From Capsaspora owczarzaki ATCC 30864 (lineage: Eukaryota; Opisthokonta; Filasterea): a stretch of 64,000 bases of DNA. Positions 49,742 to 62,613 of this stretch are shown here, one piece after another. A model generated the notes under the pieces. It ran no database searches. It was not told where the DNA came from and was given only the letters and a program-made list of their open reading frames with translations. The position numbers and the translations under genes were made by a program. Location: NCBI RefSeq assembly GCF_000151315.2, contig NW_011887293.1, positions 2,577,926-2,641,925 of the forward strand. The letters are read 5' to 3'. Position 1 is the first letter of the stretch. The number at the start of each line of letters is the position of its first letter.

Positions 49742-51908
49742 TCAAAGACGCAATCTGTCAAGAATGTCGCAAAAGGATGGACGTCCATCGGCAGCGTCAT
49801 CCAGACATTCGAGTGCAAGAACGGCAAGCTCGCTGACGCTCTGGTGCTCGACTGCATTTCGATCGAGGGCCGAGTCCAGCAACTCAATGACGGTCTGGTA
49901 TTGGACAGCTTTCCGCGCCGCCGATATCAGCCGAGGGCAGGGTTTCTCTGCAGATACCAGTTCCAGCAGAATAACCCCAAAGGCGTAGACATCTGTCTTG
50001 GTGGTCATGCGACCTTCGGCTACAAACTCGGGACACATGTAAACACGCGTGCCTTGAATATTCTGGGTGCAAAGGTAGTTCTGCTCATCGAAGTGTGGGG
50101 CGTCACGGACGAGGCCAAAATCAGAAACTTTTGCGTTGAAATGCGCGTCCAAAAGCACGTTGTCCGTCTTGAGGTCGCGGTGGAGCAGAACATGCTCAGG
50201 GAAGAAGGCTGTCTGGACGTACTTCATGCCACGCGAGACATCAGCAGCAATGCGATGGCGCTGAGTCCAGGTGAGTGGGGGAGTGTTGTTCTTGCAATCC
50301 AAGCGGTCTCGCACAGAGCCGTTTGGCATCAACTCATACACCAAGCAATATCCATCGTGGCTTTCGGTATAAAACAGAATGGTAATGATGTTGGGGTGAC
50401 GGAATCGAGACAGAGAGTCCAATTCTAATTGAAACGTGGCATAGCTTTCAACCGATTCGGCGGACAGCCTCTTGACGGCGACGCGTTGGCCGGATAGGCT
50501 GGCACGGTACACGCGACCAAAACCGCCTTGGCCGATCAGCAAATCATCCGCAAAATTATTCGTGGCAGTGACAAGCTCTGCGAGAGGAACTTTGGGGATG
50601 GATCCGGCAAAGGATCCAAAGGCTGGTTGGCTGCGCTGAAGCACGTCGATCCAACTATCCCTGACAGCGAGATCGGAGCGCAATTGCTGAATCTCGAAAT
50701 CTAGGTCGAAAGAGGGCTGAGACTGCGCGTTTGTCGGGGCACTAGCTGCAATTTGAACCGAATGGGCAAGCTGGTCGCCAAGGCTTCTACTCAGAAACCA
50801 GATTTCGCTAAAGCAAGAGGATGGGTTGTTGAGCAGACTTGTTTCATACACGAATCCAATAAACCTGCCGAGCCTTACTTAAACTGACAAATGGTACTGC
50901 CCGGTTGCTTGAACGCGGTGATTCCAGTTCGCGTCAAGAAATTATTCGCCAAGCTGTTGATGTCGACTACCATGAGTTCGGCGAACTTCAAAGCATCTTA
51001 AAGCATCAATACTCACAAAAGGATAGTCAGCGTCTTGTTCTCTTTGAGTGCTTCAGCAATCGCACGAGCTCCAGCATCGCTAATCTGATTGTGGTACAGG
51101 CTGTTTTTCCCCCCCCCCATCAGTAAGCCACTGCTAATCGCCCGCTCACATGTATCAGTCAAAGTGAAATGCCTTACACGAGCACAGACACCGTCTTGTT
51201 CTCTTTGAGTGCCGCAGCAATCGCATGGGCCCCTGCATCGCCAATCTGGTTTCGGTGCAGACTGTTCGTTTCATCCATCCGTGAATGCCTCTGCTGGTTC
51301 ACTCCCGCCCGTTTGCTCAGTCAAAGTGAAATGGCTTACACAAGCGCAGTTACTGTCGTGTTGACCTTGAGTGCCTCTGCAATCGCCTGCGCACCAGCAT
51401 CGCCTATCTGGTTCTCACTCAAGCTGTCCGTTCCCCTCGATCAGTGAGCCACTTTGAATGCCCTCCGCTGAAAGCTTCCACTCGCAAGCATCAATCAAAA
51501 GTCGGATGCTTTACTATAGCTCCTTCACCGTCTTGTTCAGCTCGAGTGCTTGAGCAACGGAAAGAGCTCCAGCATCGGACACCTGATTCTTGTACATGCT
51601 GTGTATTCCGCCGTCAGTGAGCACTCTGAGTGCCCTCCACTGGATCACCCATTCACAAACATCAGCTAAAGTTTGACTTACGAGAGCCTAGTCACGGTCG
51701 TGTTCTCTGTGAGCGCCTGAGCAATCGCCTGCGCTTCTGCATCGCCAATGTCCTGCTGGCTCAAACTGTCCGTCCATTTCGTCAACATGCGCTGTTATCA
51801 CTCTGTTCCAATAGATTCGTCTTTCTCTTACTGGACCCATCCACTCGCATTCTTGACTTTCTGATACAGCGTTTTCTGCCTCCAAGTCATTCTCTGATAC
51901 GCCAACAT
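49742..51908 (-). CDS. LRR-TKL protein kinase with one kinase domain
   Basis: About 545 residues. The start MLAYQRMTWRQKTLYQKVKNASGW is encoded at 51908-51832. Five 28-residue ribonuclease-inhibitor-type LRRs follow, one per exon, between about 50940 and 51780 (e.g. LSENQIGDAGAQAIAEALKVNTTVTAL). A cap exon (LANNFLTRTGITAFKQPGST) precedes the kinase exon 50807-49742. The kinase begins with a short helical linker, then VPLAELVTATNNFADDLLIGQGGFGRVY, VAVKRL, LLHRDLKTDNVLL, DFGLVR, and the activation loop ending TRVYMCPEF. All catalytic motifs are intact. It resembles plant RLCK/IRAK-type TKL kinases in the ATNNF segment. No signal peptide or membrane helix is seen, so it is likely a cytosolic sensor kinase. 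Tandem paralogue of the next gene. Confidence 0.88.
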
Positions 51909-52300
51909 TGCGCTGAATCCACACAGCCAACCAAAAACGACTGCCTCTGACCGAACAAGTTTCACTCAATTTCGTCTCTAGATTTTTTAAGCTCCATGTT
52001 CAGTATTTATGCTCATGGCAGGGAGGCGGAATAGGGAGGGGGGGGGGAAATGGACAAGGATTTTTTGTGAAACAATGACAGCAAGAAACTCTGAGAAACG
52101 AACAGACACAAAGTCAACAAGAAGTCAAGTGTGATTTCGACTTGTGTCTGAGCACCACGTAAAAAGAACACGCGACATGAGAGCGGAAAGGACATGTGCA
52201 GAGAGTCAAGTGAAAGAAGGAGAGCACCCCGCTCATCTCAAAGAATCGACATTCGCAACCTGATCCAGAACTGAAACGGCAAAACAACAACTTCTGCTTG
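51909..52300. other. Gap between the two LRR-kinase genes
   Basis: 392 bp containing the promoter of the single-kinase gene and the 3' end of the triple-kinase gene. Pyrimidine-rich, with a G9 run near 52038. No gene seen. Confidence 0.45.
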
Positions 52301-55300
52301 TCATCGAGTAACCAGTGTGGCGATAAGGGCTCTAAAAGATGGGCGATCATCGGCAGCTTCATCCAGACATTCGAGTGCCAGAGCGACAAGCTTGACGGCA
52401 CTCTGGAGCTCGACTTCCGTTGGTTTGAAGGCCGAGTCCAGCAACTCATTGACGGTTTGGTATTTAATAGCGTGCCGCGCTTCCGACTTCAGTCTGGGAC
52501 GGGGCTTGGCGGCAGTCATTAACTCGAGCAGAATCATACCAAAGGCGTAGACATCCGTCTTGGTGGTCATGAGGCCTTCATCAAAGAACTCGGGAGACAT
52601 GTAAGGAACGGTACCTTGGATACTCTGGGTGCGAAGGTCGCTTTTCTCATCGAGGGAGGCAGCACGAACGAGGCCAAAATCAGAGACTTTTGCGTTGAAT
52701 TTCGCATCCAAAAGCACATTGTCAGTTTTCAGGTTGAGATGGAGCAGAACATGACCAGGAGAGAAGGCTGTCTGGATGTAGTGCATCCCACTAGCAACAC
52801 CAACCGCAATGCCATGGCGCTGGGACCAAGTTAACGGAGGAGTACTGTTCTTCAGATTCAAGCGGTCACGCACAGAACCGTTTGGCATAAACTCGAACAC
52901 CAAGCAATATTCATCGTGACTTTCGGCATGGGATAGAAGGGCAATAATGTTGGGGTGACGAAATTGCGACAGGGAATGCAATTCCGATTGAAATACGATA
53001 TAGCCTTGGATTGTTTCGGCGGACAGCCTCTTGATGGCGACGTGTTGGCCGGAAAGACTGGCGCCGTACACACGACCAAATTTTCCTTTGCCGATCAGAG
53101 AATCATCCACAAAATTATTCGTGGCGGTGACAAGAGCTGCGAGAGAAACTTGAGGAATGGGTTTGGCTAGATTTGACCCGGGTTGGTGGCGCTTAAGCAC
53201 GTCGATCCGATCGAAAGCCGACTTCGAGTCATGATTCTTGGGAGCGCGCCTCTGACTTTTGACCGGGAGATCGGAGCCAAGTTGTCGTTGCAGCCCCTGA
53301 TCTGTGGCAGCGCGATTTGAGCGAAAATGTTGCAGTTCCTGGCCTTGGACAGCGTGCTTCAGCTCCTTAACAACGAGACTTGAGCGAAGTTGCTGCAACT
53401 CCTCATTTTTGGCAGCCAGCTCCTGGTCTTTGGCAGCGAGCTCGGAGCGCAATTGCTGAATTTTTGCAGCGAGGTCCGTTTGACTGAAAGCTGTCATCCG
53501 AGCGTCATCGATCGTCCGTTCCTCGTTTAACCCAGTTTCAGCCCCCGACAATCGTTTCAGGATCTCGCCGAACGAGGGTCGATCAACTCCATCGAACTCG
53601 AGGCAAGCAAGCGCAAGATGCGCGAGTGCGGTAGCAAATACACTCTCTGGTACGCCCCACACGACCGACGTATCCAACTCCGAATCGAGCCGACCATGGT
53701 TTTTCAGCGCACGTTTCACTGCGCTTCCGAGCTCGATACCAGGCTGCTTCCCAGTCAGCAGCTCAAGCAGAATCATGCCGTACGAGTACACGTCCGTTTT
53801 GATGGAGACTTTGCCTTCCTGGTGGTACTGTGGGCAGATGTACTTGTATGATCCTGCAATTGTTTTCGTTTTGATGTAGCTGTGAACATCCACTTGAGCT
53901 GGCATGGAGCGTGTCAGACCGAAATCGGCGACCTTGGCGTGAAAGTCAGCGGCCAATAGCACATTGTCCGTCTTGAGATCCAGGTGGAACAGCGGCTGAC
54001 GCGGAATGGCAGTCTGGACAAAGTGCATGGCGTTTGCAATATCGGTGGCAATGGTTCGGCGCTGCTGCCAACTCAATGCGACCATGCCACCCTTGCGATC
54101 GAGACGATCGCGAACAGAACCGTTCGTCATCAGCTCGTAGACCAAGCAGCGCTCGTTGCCTTCCTGAGCATAGCACATGATGGTGACGATGTTCGGGTGA
54201 CGGAAACGCGCGTGGGCTTCCAGCTCTGACTCGAACTGAGCCACGCCTTGCATCGAATCTGCTGCCAACCGTTTGACCGCAACTCGCTGACCGCTCCACA
54301 CACCAGAGTAGACGCTGCCAAATCCACCGCCACCGATGCGCCTGGACTCTGAAAACTGCGCTGTTGCTTGCGACAGAACTTGCAACGACACTCGCGGAAT
54401 GGTGGTGGCGATTGATGGGATCGTTGTGACAATTCTTGAGAGTTGTGTACTTTCTATGGAAAGCTGCGATGCTGTCACCTGTAGTTCTTGCCGGCCGGAT
54501 GAAATCAGTTTTTCTGCGACATGTGATGCAGCTTTTGTCGCTGTGCTTTGCATGTCACTGGACCAAGGATCCAATTGAACAATGATACTGCCAAAAGATG
54601 GGCGATCGGCAGCTTCGTCGTCAAGACACTCGAGCGCAAGCGTGACAATGTTGCTGACGCTCTGGCGCTCGACTGCATTTCGATCGAGGGCCGAGTCCAG
54701 CAACTCAATGGTGGTCTCACCGTCAACAGCTCTCCGCGCGATTGATTTCAGCCGAGTGCCGGGGTTGGCTGCAGTCACCAGCTCAAGCAAAATCATGCCA
54801 AAGGCGTAGACATCTGTCTTGGTGGTCATGCGGCCTGACTCGAGGAGTTGCGGACACATGTAGCTCACGGTGCCTCGAACATTCTGGGTGCGAATATAGT
54901 TCTTGACATCGAGATGCGTGGCAGCACGAACGAGGCCAAAATCAGAAACTTTCGCACTGAAGTGTGCGTCCAGCAGAACATTGTCGGTCTTGAGGTCGAG
55001 GTGGAACAGAACATGGTCAGGAAAGGCGGTTTGGACATAGTGCATGCCGCGGGCGACATCGGCCGCAATTCGATGGCGCTGAGACCAGGTCAGCGGAGGA
55101 GTGTCGTTTTTGCGATTCAAGCGATCGCGCACAGAACCGTTTGGCATGAACTCGTAAACCAAGCAGTATTCACCGTGGGATTCGGCATACGACAGAATAG
55201 TAATGATGTTGGGGTGACGAAATTTCGAAAGAGTGTCCAATTCCGCTTTAAATTCAGTGTAACCTTGGATCGATTTGGCGGACAGCCTCTTGATGGCAAC

Positions 55301-56865
55301 GCGTTGGCCTGAAGGTAGCCTGGCGTCGTACACGGGTCCAAATGCTCCTTCGCCGAGCAGAGTATCACCAGCAAAATTGTTCGTGGCGGAGACGAGAGTG
55401 GCGAGAGGGACTCGTGGGATGGGTGCGTTAGGGATGTTTTGCTCGAGGAAGGCGATCCGACGATCCTTAGAAGCGACCTCGGAGCGCAATTGCTGGATCT
55501 CAGTTGCCGCTGCGATCTGAGTCAATTCGGCAGGCGATCGAACTCGCTGGGAGTTAAGTTTGCTATTACCAAAAAAAAGGTAAATTTCGCGAGAGCAAGT
55601 GAATGATCAATTGTTCGGATTTTGCTTCATGCAAAACTGAAAAACTGGCCGGCAGATTCTTACATCAATTTACAAATGGCATTACCCGTTTGTTTGAGTG
55701 CATTGATTCCAGACGTGGTGAAGAAGTTCTCGCTCAAACTGTTGTCGGTGACGTCGTAAGATTGCAGCATGACTTTGACGATTGTTAACGCATATCAAAG
55801 CAGCAATAATTACTCGAGCTCCGCCAGCGTCTTGTTCACTTTGAGCGCCTCAGCGAACGCTTGTGCACCGGCATCGCCAAGCTGGTTCTTACTCAAACTA
55901 TCCATCCCTCCGTCAGTAACCAACACTCTTGAGATCCTCTGCTGCACCACCCACTCATAAACATCAGTCAAATTGAGAGGCCTTACTGGAGCCTTGTCAG
56001 CGCCTTGTTTACTTTGATTGCTTCAGCAATCGCCCGCGCTCCAGCATCGCCGATCGCATTCGTGTCCAGACTGTCTCCACCAGTGAGCACCCTCAATTCC
56101 CTGTGTTGAAATATCCACTCGCAACCATTAGTCAAATCGAGATGCTTTACCTGAGCCAAGTAAGCGTGGTATTCACTTTGAGTGCCTCAGCAATGGCCTG
56201 CGCGCCAGCGTCGCCAATATGATTCTGCCAGATACTGTTTCTCCCTTTCATCAGTGAGCACTTCATATGATCTTACTCACATGCATCAACAATGCGAGAT
56301 TGCTTACGTGACCCATGTCAAGGTCGTATTCACCTTGAGTGCTTCAGCAATGGCCTGCGCTCCAACATCCCCAATCTGATTGCAGTCCAGACTGCCTCGT
56401 CCCCTCCATCAGTGAGCAGTCTTCATGCACTTGCTGCATCATTCGCTCACAGACATCGGTGAGACTTTACATGAGAGACGTCAGCGTCGTGTTCACTTTG
56501 AGCGCCTCAGCAATCGCCAGTGCTTCCTCATCACCAAGCTCGTTGGTCAAACTGTCCATCCCCACCATCAGTGAGCGCATGTCAACGTCCTCTGCTGAAT
56601 GACCCTCTCTCACATGCATCAATGCATCAGTCAAAGTGCGACGCCTTACCCGATTGAAGCCATCAAGTTCCGGCCGACTTGCCCAGCAAACCACCCACCA
56701 ATGCTGTTTACAACTTGACTCAGGCTGTTCTCCGTTTCGTCAGTACACACGCTGTCATCGTGCTCCATAAACTTGGGTGTTTTCTTACTTGAGCTTCCCA
56801 CTTGCATTCTTGACTCTGTCGTACAGCTCGCGCTGTCTCTCGGTCATACTCTGATACGACAGCAT
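52301..56865 (-). CDS. LRR protein with three tandem TKL kinase domains
   Basis: About 1330 residues. The start MLSYQSMTERQRELYDRVKNASGK (56865) is homologous to the neighbouring gene. A degenerate LRR exon, five 27-28-residue LRR exons and a cap exon (LSENFFTTSGINALKQTG) follow, then one 3262-nt exon (55562-52301). That exon encodes three kinase domains in a row: K1 from VPLATLVSATNNFAGDTLLGEGAFGPVY, K2 from VSLQVLSQATAQFSESRRIGGGGFGSVY, K3 from VSLAALVTATNNFVDDSLIGKGKFGRVY. VAIK/VAVK and DFG are kept in all. The catalytic loop is HLDLKTDN in K1 and K2 and HLNLKTDN in K3, so K3 lacks the catalytic Asp. A coiled coil (QQLRSELAAKDQELAAKNEEL) separates K2 and K3. The exon has no stop or frame break. 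Function unknown; innate sensing or signal relay is possible. Confidence 0.88.
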
Positions 56866-57225
56866 TGGAAGATCTTACACAGCTAAAGAACCAATGACTG
56901 TCCCTTCACCCAAATGCAAATACGCCTCAAATACGACTCGATACAAATACAACCCAGTTTTCGTGTCTACTCTCTTCCAATTTGTATTCGATATTCATGT
57001 TCATCGTCGGTGAGCGAAAGCGACGGGAGAAAATGGACTTGCATTGGAGTTTTGTATGGAAATCGACACTGACTCTTCAGCTGGAAGCATGCGATATCAG
57101 GGTACAGATAGCATGATAAAAATAAATACATGTTCATAACAAAATGCGAATCGAATTGCCGGGGCACGGGAGGGGTGAGATGCGTTCAGGGGAAAGGCAA
57201 AACTCAGCAAAAAACCGTCGCCAAT
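56866..57225. other. Gap upstream of the triple-kinase gene
   Basis: 360 bp between the SLX1 stop and the triple-kinase start on the same strand; AT-rich, no coding signal. Confidence 0.45.
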
Positions 57226-59009
57226 TCAAAACTCGATGCACTCAGCGTCACTGGTGAAATCTCGCACACTGGCAGCTTCTTGGTTATCATCATAATCGTC
57301 AACCAGCCAAGTTTCAACGCCAGCCGAGGCCATGGTCGTACTCGCAATGTATTCGCCGCCACAGAACGATCCGCGCGAAGTTTCGTCGAAAGACTCAAAG
57401 AGACCTTCACGAGACGCATCGCTTGCAGCATCCTCCACGCCGTTAAATGTCACATAATCTTCAGGAAAGTCGAAGGTGGCAGCATTTAAAGCGCTTGATG
57501 TCAGAACATTCTCCGCAGTTTCGCAAAAGTTGGAATTGGCACTGTCCTGTTGAAGAGCAAGCGCAGCTCGCACCAAGCTCACCCAAAGCAGAGAGCTTTG
57601 GCACCGAGGACAGACTCCGGATACTGGTAGAAGGTGACGGACAGCTCCATCACTTGATGTCTCATTCTCTTGTTGAAGAAAAACACGCGCCAAGCAAGTT
57701 GTATGTGCTGGTGCTTGGCAGTGACTGCACCTCAGAACAGCACCCTTGTCATGATGAGTGATGCAGACTCGACATACGCTGCATTCCTGAGGATGCAAGC
57801 TCGATCCAAGTTGCGCACTGCTCGCCGTGTCCGCTGCCAATACTGGCGTCGTTGTGACTGTGCCATCGAGAAAATCAAGATCGACAAGCCTTCCTGCTGG
57901 AGTGGACATTCTAATCACACCAAATCTGAGAGAGAGAGAGAGAGAGAGAGGAAACAGCATTCATAGAATAATTCAGGAACGTGAATTTAAGAAGGAATCA
58001 TTCATGCCTCACTCTGCTCTTTCTCCCACGCTCACCTTGTTGAAACGTTTGATGGGAGGCCACGGGGCATGTTATTAAGCAGCTTCATGGCCTGCATGTT
58101 GACCCAATGCACACAAAGCGGCGTCCTTGCAAAAGCCGGTGCAGCGAGCAGATCGAGCAGTACTCTCAGTCGAGGAGTCAGATACATGCTGGATTTATGA
58201 CCCAGCGTCTTTAAAAACCGGGTGCGTTCCGGATGCTGCCATGCCCATTCGAACTGTGCGTGGAGGATCAGCAAAAGGCAAAAACAGAGAACGTCAACGC
58301 ACAAGTCCTAGCTAAAAACCGCGTCCGATCACGCGAATCATCCGTTTACCCTTAAAGCAGAGTACTTGTCCATAAATCCATAGACACATAGCACAAGTTG
58401 CCTGCGTTCCGAGGATTGCAAGTTAAAAGTTGAGCACTTTCGATTCCAATCAATCCACAACCATTCGATTGAGCTGTACTAGTACCATGGCTTGCGGCGA
58501 TCTGTAAAGACAGCACCGCCCTTTTCCTTGCCCGAGTTGTGCTGCTTGTATCGTCGGCCTGGATTGACTGTGAATCCAATGTATGTAATGTTCTTGTACC
58601 TTTTGTTTCAAATTTCAAACAATCGCGCCAAAATGAGTCAGTCGCCCGCCATGTCCGACTGAGCACCCGCTGCCACTTGCTGTGAACACTCCTGCAATTC
58701 TGGGAGCCCTACTCACTTGGGATTGAGCGAGCGGAGCAAGTAGCAGCCGTAGAAGGGACATGGCGCCGGGTCGCCGTTCGTTGGTTCCATTGCCGCTGCT
58801 GTCGGCGCTTCAGTCGCTTTCGTCGGAGCAGAGCAGCCTCGCGATGAAGACGCCTGAGAGAGTGATCGCACCCGTGTTGGCCTTGTGGCACGCATGGAGG
58901 CAGCAGCAGCAGCAGCAGCAGATGCGCCAGAGTAGTGAGCAGCACCGAGCGATGCTGGCGGCAAATCCCGCTCATCATCATCATCGTCGCTGCTGTAGTC
59001 AAAGTTCAT
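57226..59009 (-). CDS. SLX1: Structure-specific endonuclease subunit SLX1
   Basis: GIY-YIG nuclease that with SLX4 resolves Holliday junctions and flaps. Five exons: 59009-58717, 58599-58486, 58401-58350, 58253-58036, 57925-57226; 458 residues in phase. The nuclease starts [33 protein letters not shown], then [24 protein letters not shown] and [14 protein letters not shown]. The C-terminal RING-like finger reads CSVCRVC...[23 protein letters not shown]...[11 protein letters not shown]...LLWVSLVR, as in animal SLX1. The first 85 residues are an Asp/Ala-rich extension and the last 100 an acidic tail absent from human SLX1. Confidence 0.94.
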
Positions 59010-59585
59010 GCTGAAACCAAAGAAGGGAGACTGAATGAATAAATGCTTGGTTGATGGGCATTGCGATATGTCCGCGCAAGAAAAGCAAGGTGAGCTGTCA
59101 GCGAGCGGGCTGATTCATCTGTTGTGCGCTTTGAGCGTGAATTTCAACCATGAGCAACATCAAAGACGACCTCCAACATCCTCCGCACAACTCTTGAATG
59201 CTGAGCAGTTACACAAAAATGGTGATAAAATGAATTCCGACAATCAAAAAGCAGAACAGACAAAAGCAACAAAAAAACAAAACCAAAAAAAGACAACAAA
59301 ACAGTGTTATTCTTGAGGGTTGTACACACTCTTCGATCTGTTGCGGTTGAGCTGCATCAAACCACAATTGGACGGTCAGTAAGAGTCATCAAAAACGCAC
59401 AACCCGCCCCCCCAAAAAAACTATTCTCACCTTGCTGGAAGGCATGCTACTTCGTCGGTATACATGACCTTTCATCTTGATGGAAGGAATGGTGAAGATG
59501 GATTTGTCTAAGCAAACGCAAAAAAAAACCCCAATCGGGTTGAGCATTCGAGTGAGTGCATATCAGCAAAGACTATCAAACATTT
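59010..59585. other. Gap between SLX1 and the CDK gene
   Basis: 576 bp on the same strand, holding the SLX1 promoter and CDK 3' flank. A-rich plus strand with many CAAA words. No gene seen. Confidence 0.45.
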
Positions 59586-61767
59586 TCAAAAGATCGCAAT
59601 CCACTGACTGTCAACAAGGGTCAGAACTTCTCGTGGCAAATCGGCAAAGTAGCCATGTCGCATCGCCTCTTCGCACGTCACGCGCTTGGACGGGTCAAGC
59701 TGCAGCATCTTTTCCAGCAAATCCAACCCATCTGCGCTCAATCGGGGTGCAAACGACGACAGAGGTTGGACTGGGTATTGCGGGAAGGAAGTCGAGTATC
59801 CAGGCAGCTGCGTTTGTTGAAATCACATCCAAAAGAAAAGGGTGAGCGGTGAGTCAAAACTGAAAAAAAAAAGACTGAGCATTCACAGTCCCAAAAGACA
59901 TACCTTCTCGATGTTGGGGAAGCTCTGAGGATTTGGCGTGCCACGCGTCTTGAATATTAGCAACAGCTCCTCTGTCGGATTGGCGGCAGGGAAGAGTGGC
60001 CGACCGCCGACCATCTCTGCGAAAATGCAACCAGCCGACCACACGTCGATGGACGAAGTGTAGTCGGTCGATCCCATTAACACATCCGGCGGACGGTACC
60101 AGAGCGTCACCACTTCGTTTGTAAACGTCTTGATTGGAACGCCCTTGGCGCGCGCCAAACCAAAATCGCAGAGCTTGAGCTCGCCGTTGTGGTGGATGAG
60201 CAAATTTTGCGGCTTCAGATCGCGATGCAAAATTTTCTTTCGGTGGCAAAAGGCCAACCCGCGCAAGAGCTAAAGGTTGATGAAGCACGGCGGGCGTGAG
60301 AGAGATCAAAACAGGCAGTGTCTGCAAGCTCACGATGGTCAAAGGCAATACGCGGCAAACATACCTGGAACATGTACAGCTTGATGTTGAACAAATCCAA
60401 AAATCCAAGCGACTTGTCCATGCAATTCTTGAGATCCATCGGGACGTACTCGAATACGAGAGTCAGGGATGATTCGGCGGGAATGACGTCGTGCAGCGTG
60501 ACAACGTTGGCGTGCTTTAGTTCCTTGAGAAGCGTGACCTGAGAAATCACGGACAAAATCACAATTGAGCAACAAAAACTTTGGCCAAGTGATGAGATCA
60601 ATGTGGACGTTACCTCTCTCAAAGCAGTGCATGGGTAGCCCTCTTCTTGCTCGAGCTTGATCTCTTTGAGTGCGACATAGTCACCTGTGATACTGTGGGT
60701 GGACAGGTGAGCAATCCTTGTTGCGCTGCCAAAACAGACAAAAAAGGGGACACTGACCAGCTCATGCCCTTGTATACGATGGCATAAGTGCCTTCTCCAA
60801 GCTTTTCCAACTTTTTGTAGCTAAACACCTGACCGAACGCCTGGTCTTGCGTTGGGGAAGCTGCCCGCTCGGAAGCCTCTGCAGCGCCCTCCTTTGTCAA
60901 GGACAAGGGCAGTGACAAGCGACGTTGAGCCTTGACGGCTGTCTCGGTTGCCGGCTGCGAGCATGAGCAAGAGGAACAATGAGCAAAAAGTCGTTCTTTT
61001 ACAACGCGAGAATCGCCTTTTTTTTTTTACCTGTGCTGGCGCTAATGACTCGTTGGAGAGCGCGCTGGGCTGATGCGCGTCCTTGCGCGGGCTCTTCCCT
61101 CTGGAAACAACAGACAAAGTGAACGAAAACAGTCACCCTCGCTCGCTCGAAAATCCCCCCCCCCAAAACAAACAACAATCCACTTACTTGCGAGGCTCTT
61201 CGCCGCCGTTGAGAAAGCGCGAAGTGGTGGACGAGCTGCTCTTTCGCATGGACTTTTTGTTTGGGTCTTTTTCCTTGGAGCTAAAGGACCGCACGAGCTT
61301 GGACGCGACGGAGGTTCGCTTGGGCGAGTCTGGGACGGACTGAGTGGTGGAAGGATCGTAGGACGACGACGCGGACGAGACCGAGGACGACGACGACGAC
61401 GACGCCGCCGATGCAATGTCCTCGTTGCTATTCGAGTCTGCGCTTCCGCCAGCACCGTAGGCAACGGCGAGCGAGTCGGATTCAAAGTCGAATCCAGTGC
61501 GGGCGTGAGTGGGTGAGGACGGCTCCGAGTCGCCATGTCGCTTGAGCGAGAGTCTGCGCACGAGCTTGTTGAGCAGGCTTCCGCTTCGGTCCTGCACGAA
61601 GAGGAGTGATGGGGAGTGATGGGGAGTGAGGGGATGAGTGAGATTCAAAATGGGGTGAGTGAATGCTTGTGATGGCTGCCATGATGAGAGATGACGACGT
61701 TGAATGTCAAAGTGTTTGACTGCATGAATGATGGATGGTGTGTTGAGGCAAAAGAGCGAGCGAGCAG

Positions 61768-61798
<31 letters not shown>

Positions 61799-62391
61799 GG
61801 AATAGAAGAAAAAGAAAACAAACTAAACAAACAAAAAAAAAAAGACAAGAAAAAAGACCATCACACTGGAGACTTTGTCGTATCCAACTCGTGTTTCAAC
61901 TGAAATAAATCAGATACGCGTTCCTCACAAAATGGCCAAAAACAATCGCCGAATCCTTTGTATTTCCTTTTTATTTATTATTATTATTATTATTATTTAT
62001 TTCGCTTTTTTTTTTTTCTCTCCGTGTTTTCTCACTCAATGGACTCTCACTCAACTCAATCTCACTCTATGACTCTCTCTCACTCTCTCACTCTCGCTTA
62101 CTCTCTGTGACTCTCTCATCTCATTGCTGTATCGTAGACTGACACACTCTCCAATAATAGCAGTCACCAACTTACCCGTTCAAAGCTCTTCTTTGGCTTG
62201 TTGCTGCCGAGGCCAGATGATGAAAACGACGCAGCAGAGGACGACGCTGCTTCGTCCAGCGCAATGTGGATGGAGATGCCGGCTGCAGCGGCCGTCGTGG
62301 TCACTGTCGTCGTCGTCGTCGTCGTCGTCGTGGTCACTGGCGGCTGCTGTGTCGGCGGCGGTGCTGCGGTGCTCGTCGCCGTGGTAGCCAT
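59586..62391 (-). CDS. PCTAIRE-type cyclin-dependent kinase (CDK16/17/18-like)
   Basis: Eight exons: 62391-62176, 61591-61188, 61100-61031, 60954-60758, 60692-60614, 60538-60365, 60269-59904, 59807-59586; 575 residues in phase. The first 330 residues are Thr- and Ser-rich with RRLSLKR and RRLSLPLSL, basophilic phosphosites like those in animal PCTAIRE kinases. The kinase has [33 protein letters not shown] (the cyclin-binding helix, one substitution from PCTAIRE), [34 protein letters not shown] and [14 protein letters not shown]. It is expected to be active with a cyclin Y-type partner. Fungal Pho85-type kinases are the alternative, but LKNCM, GVPIKTF and the N-terminus favour PCTAIRE. Confidence 0.92.
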
Positions 62392-62582
62392 CGATTTGCT
62401 TCGCTCTCTCTCTCTCGGTCTCTGTCTCTGTCTGGAGTGCTTGTATGATGATGATGTGCAAATGCTAGACTCTGCCTTGGCTTGAGATTGGCCGAGTGTG
62501 TGCTTGTGAGTGAGTGTGAGTGAGTGTGAGTGAGTGTGTGTGTGTGGAGAATCAAAGAAAGTGGATCTAAAGGGAAATAAAC

Positions 62583-62613
<31 letters not shown>

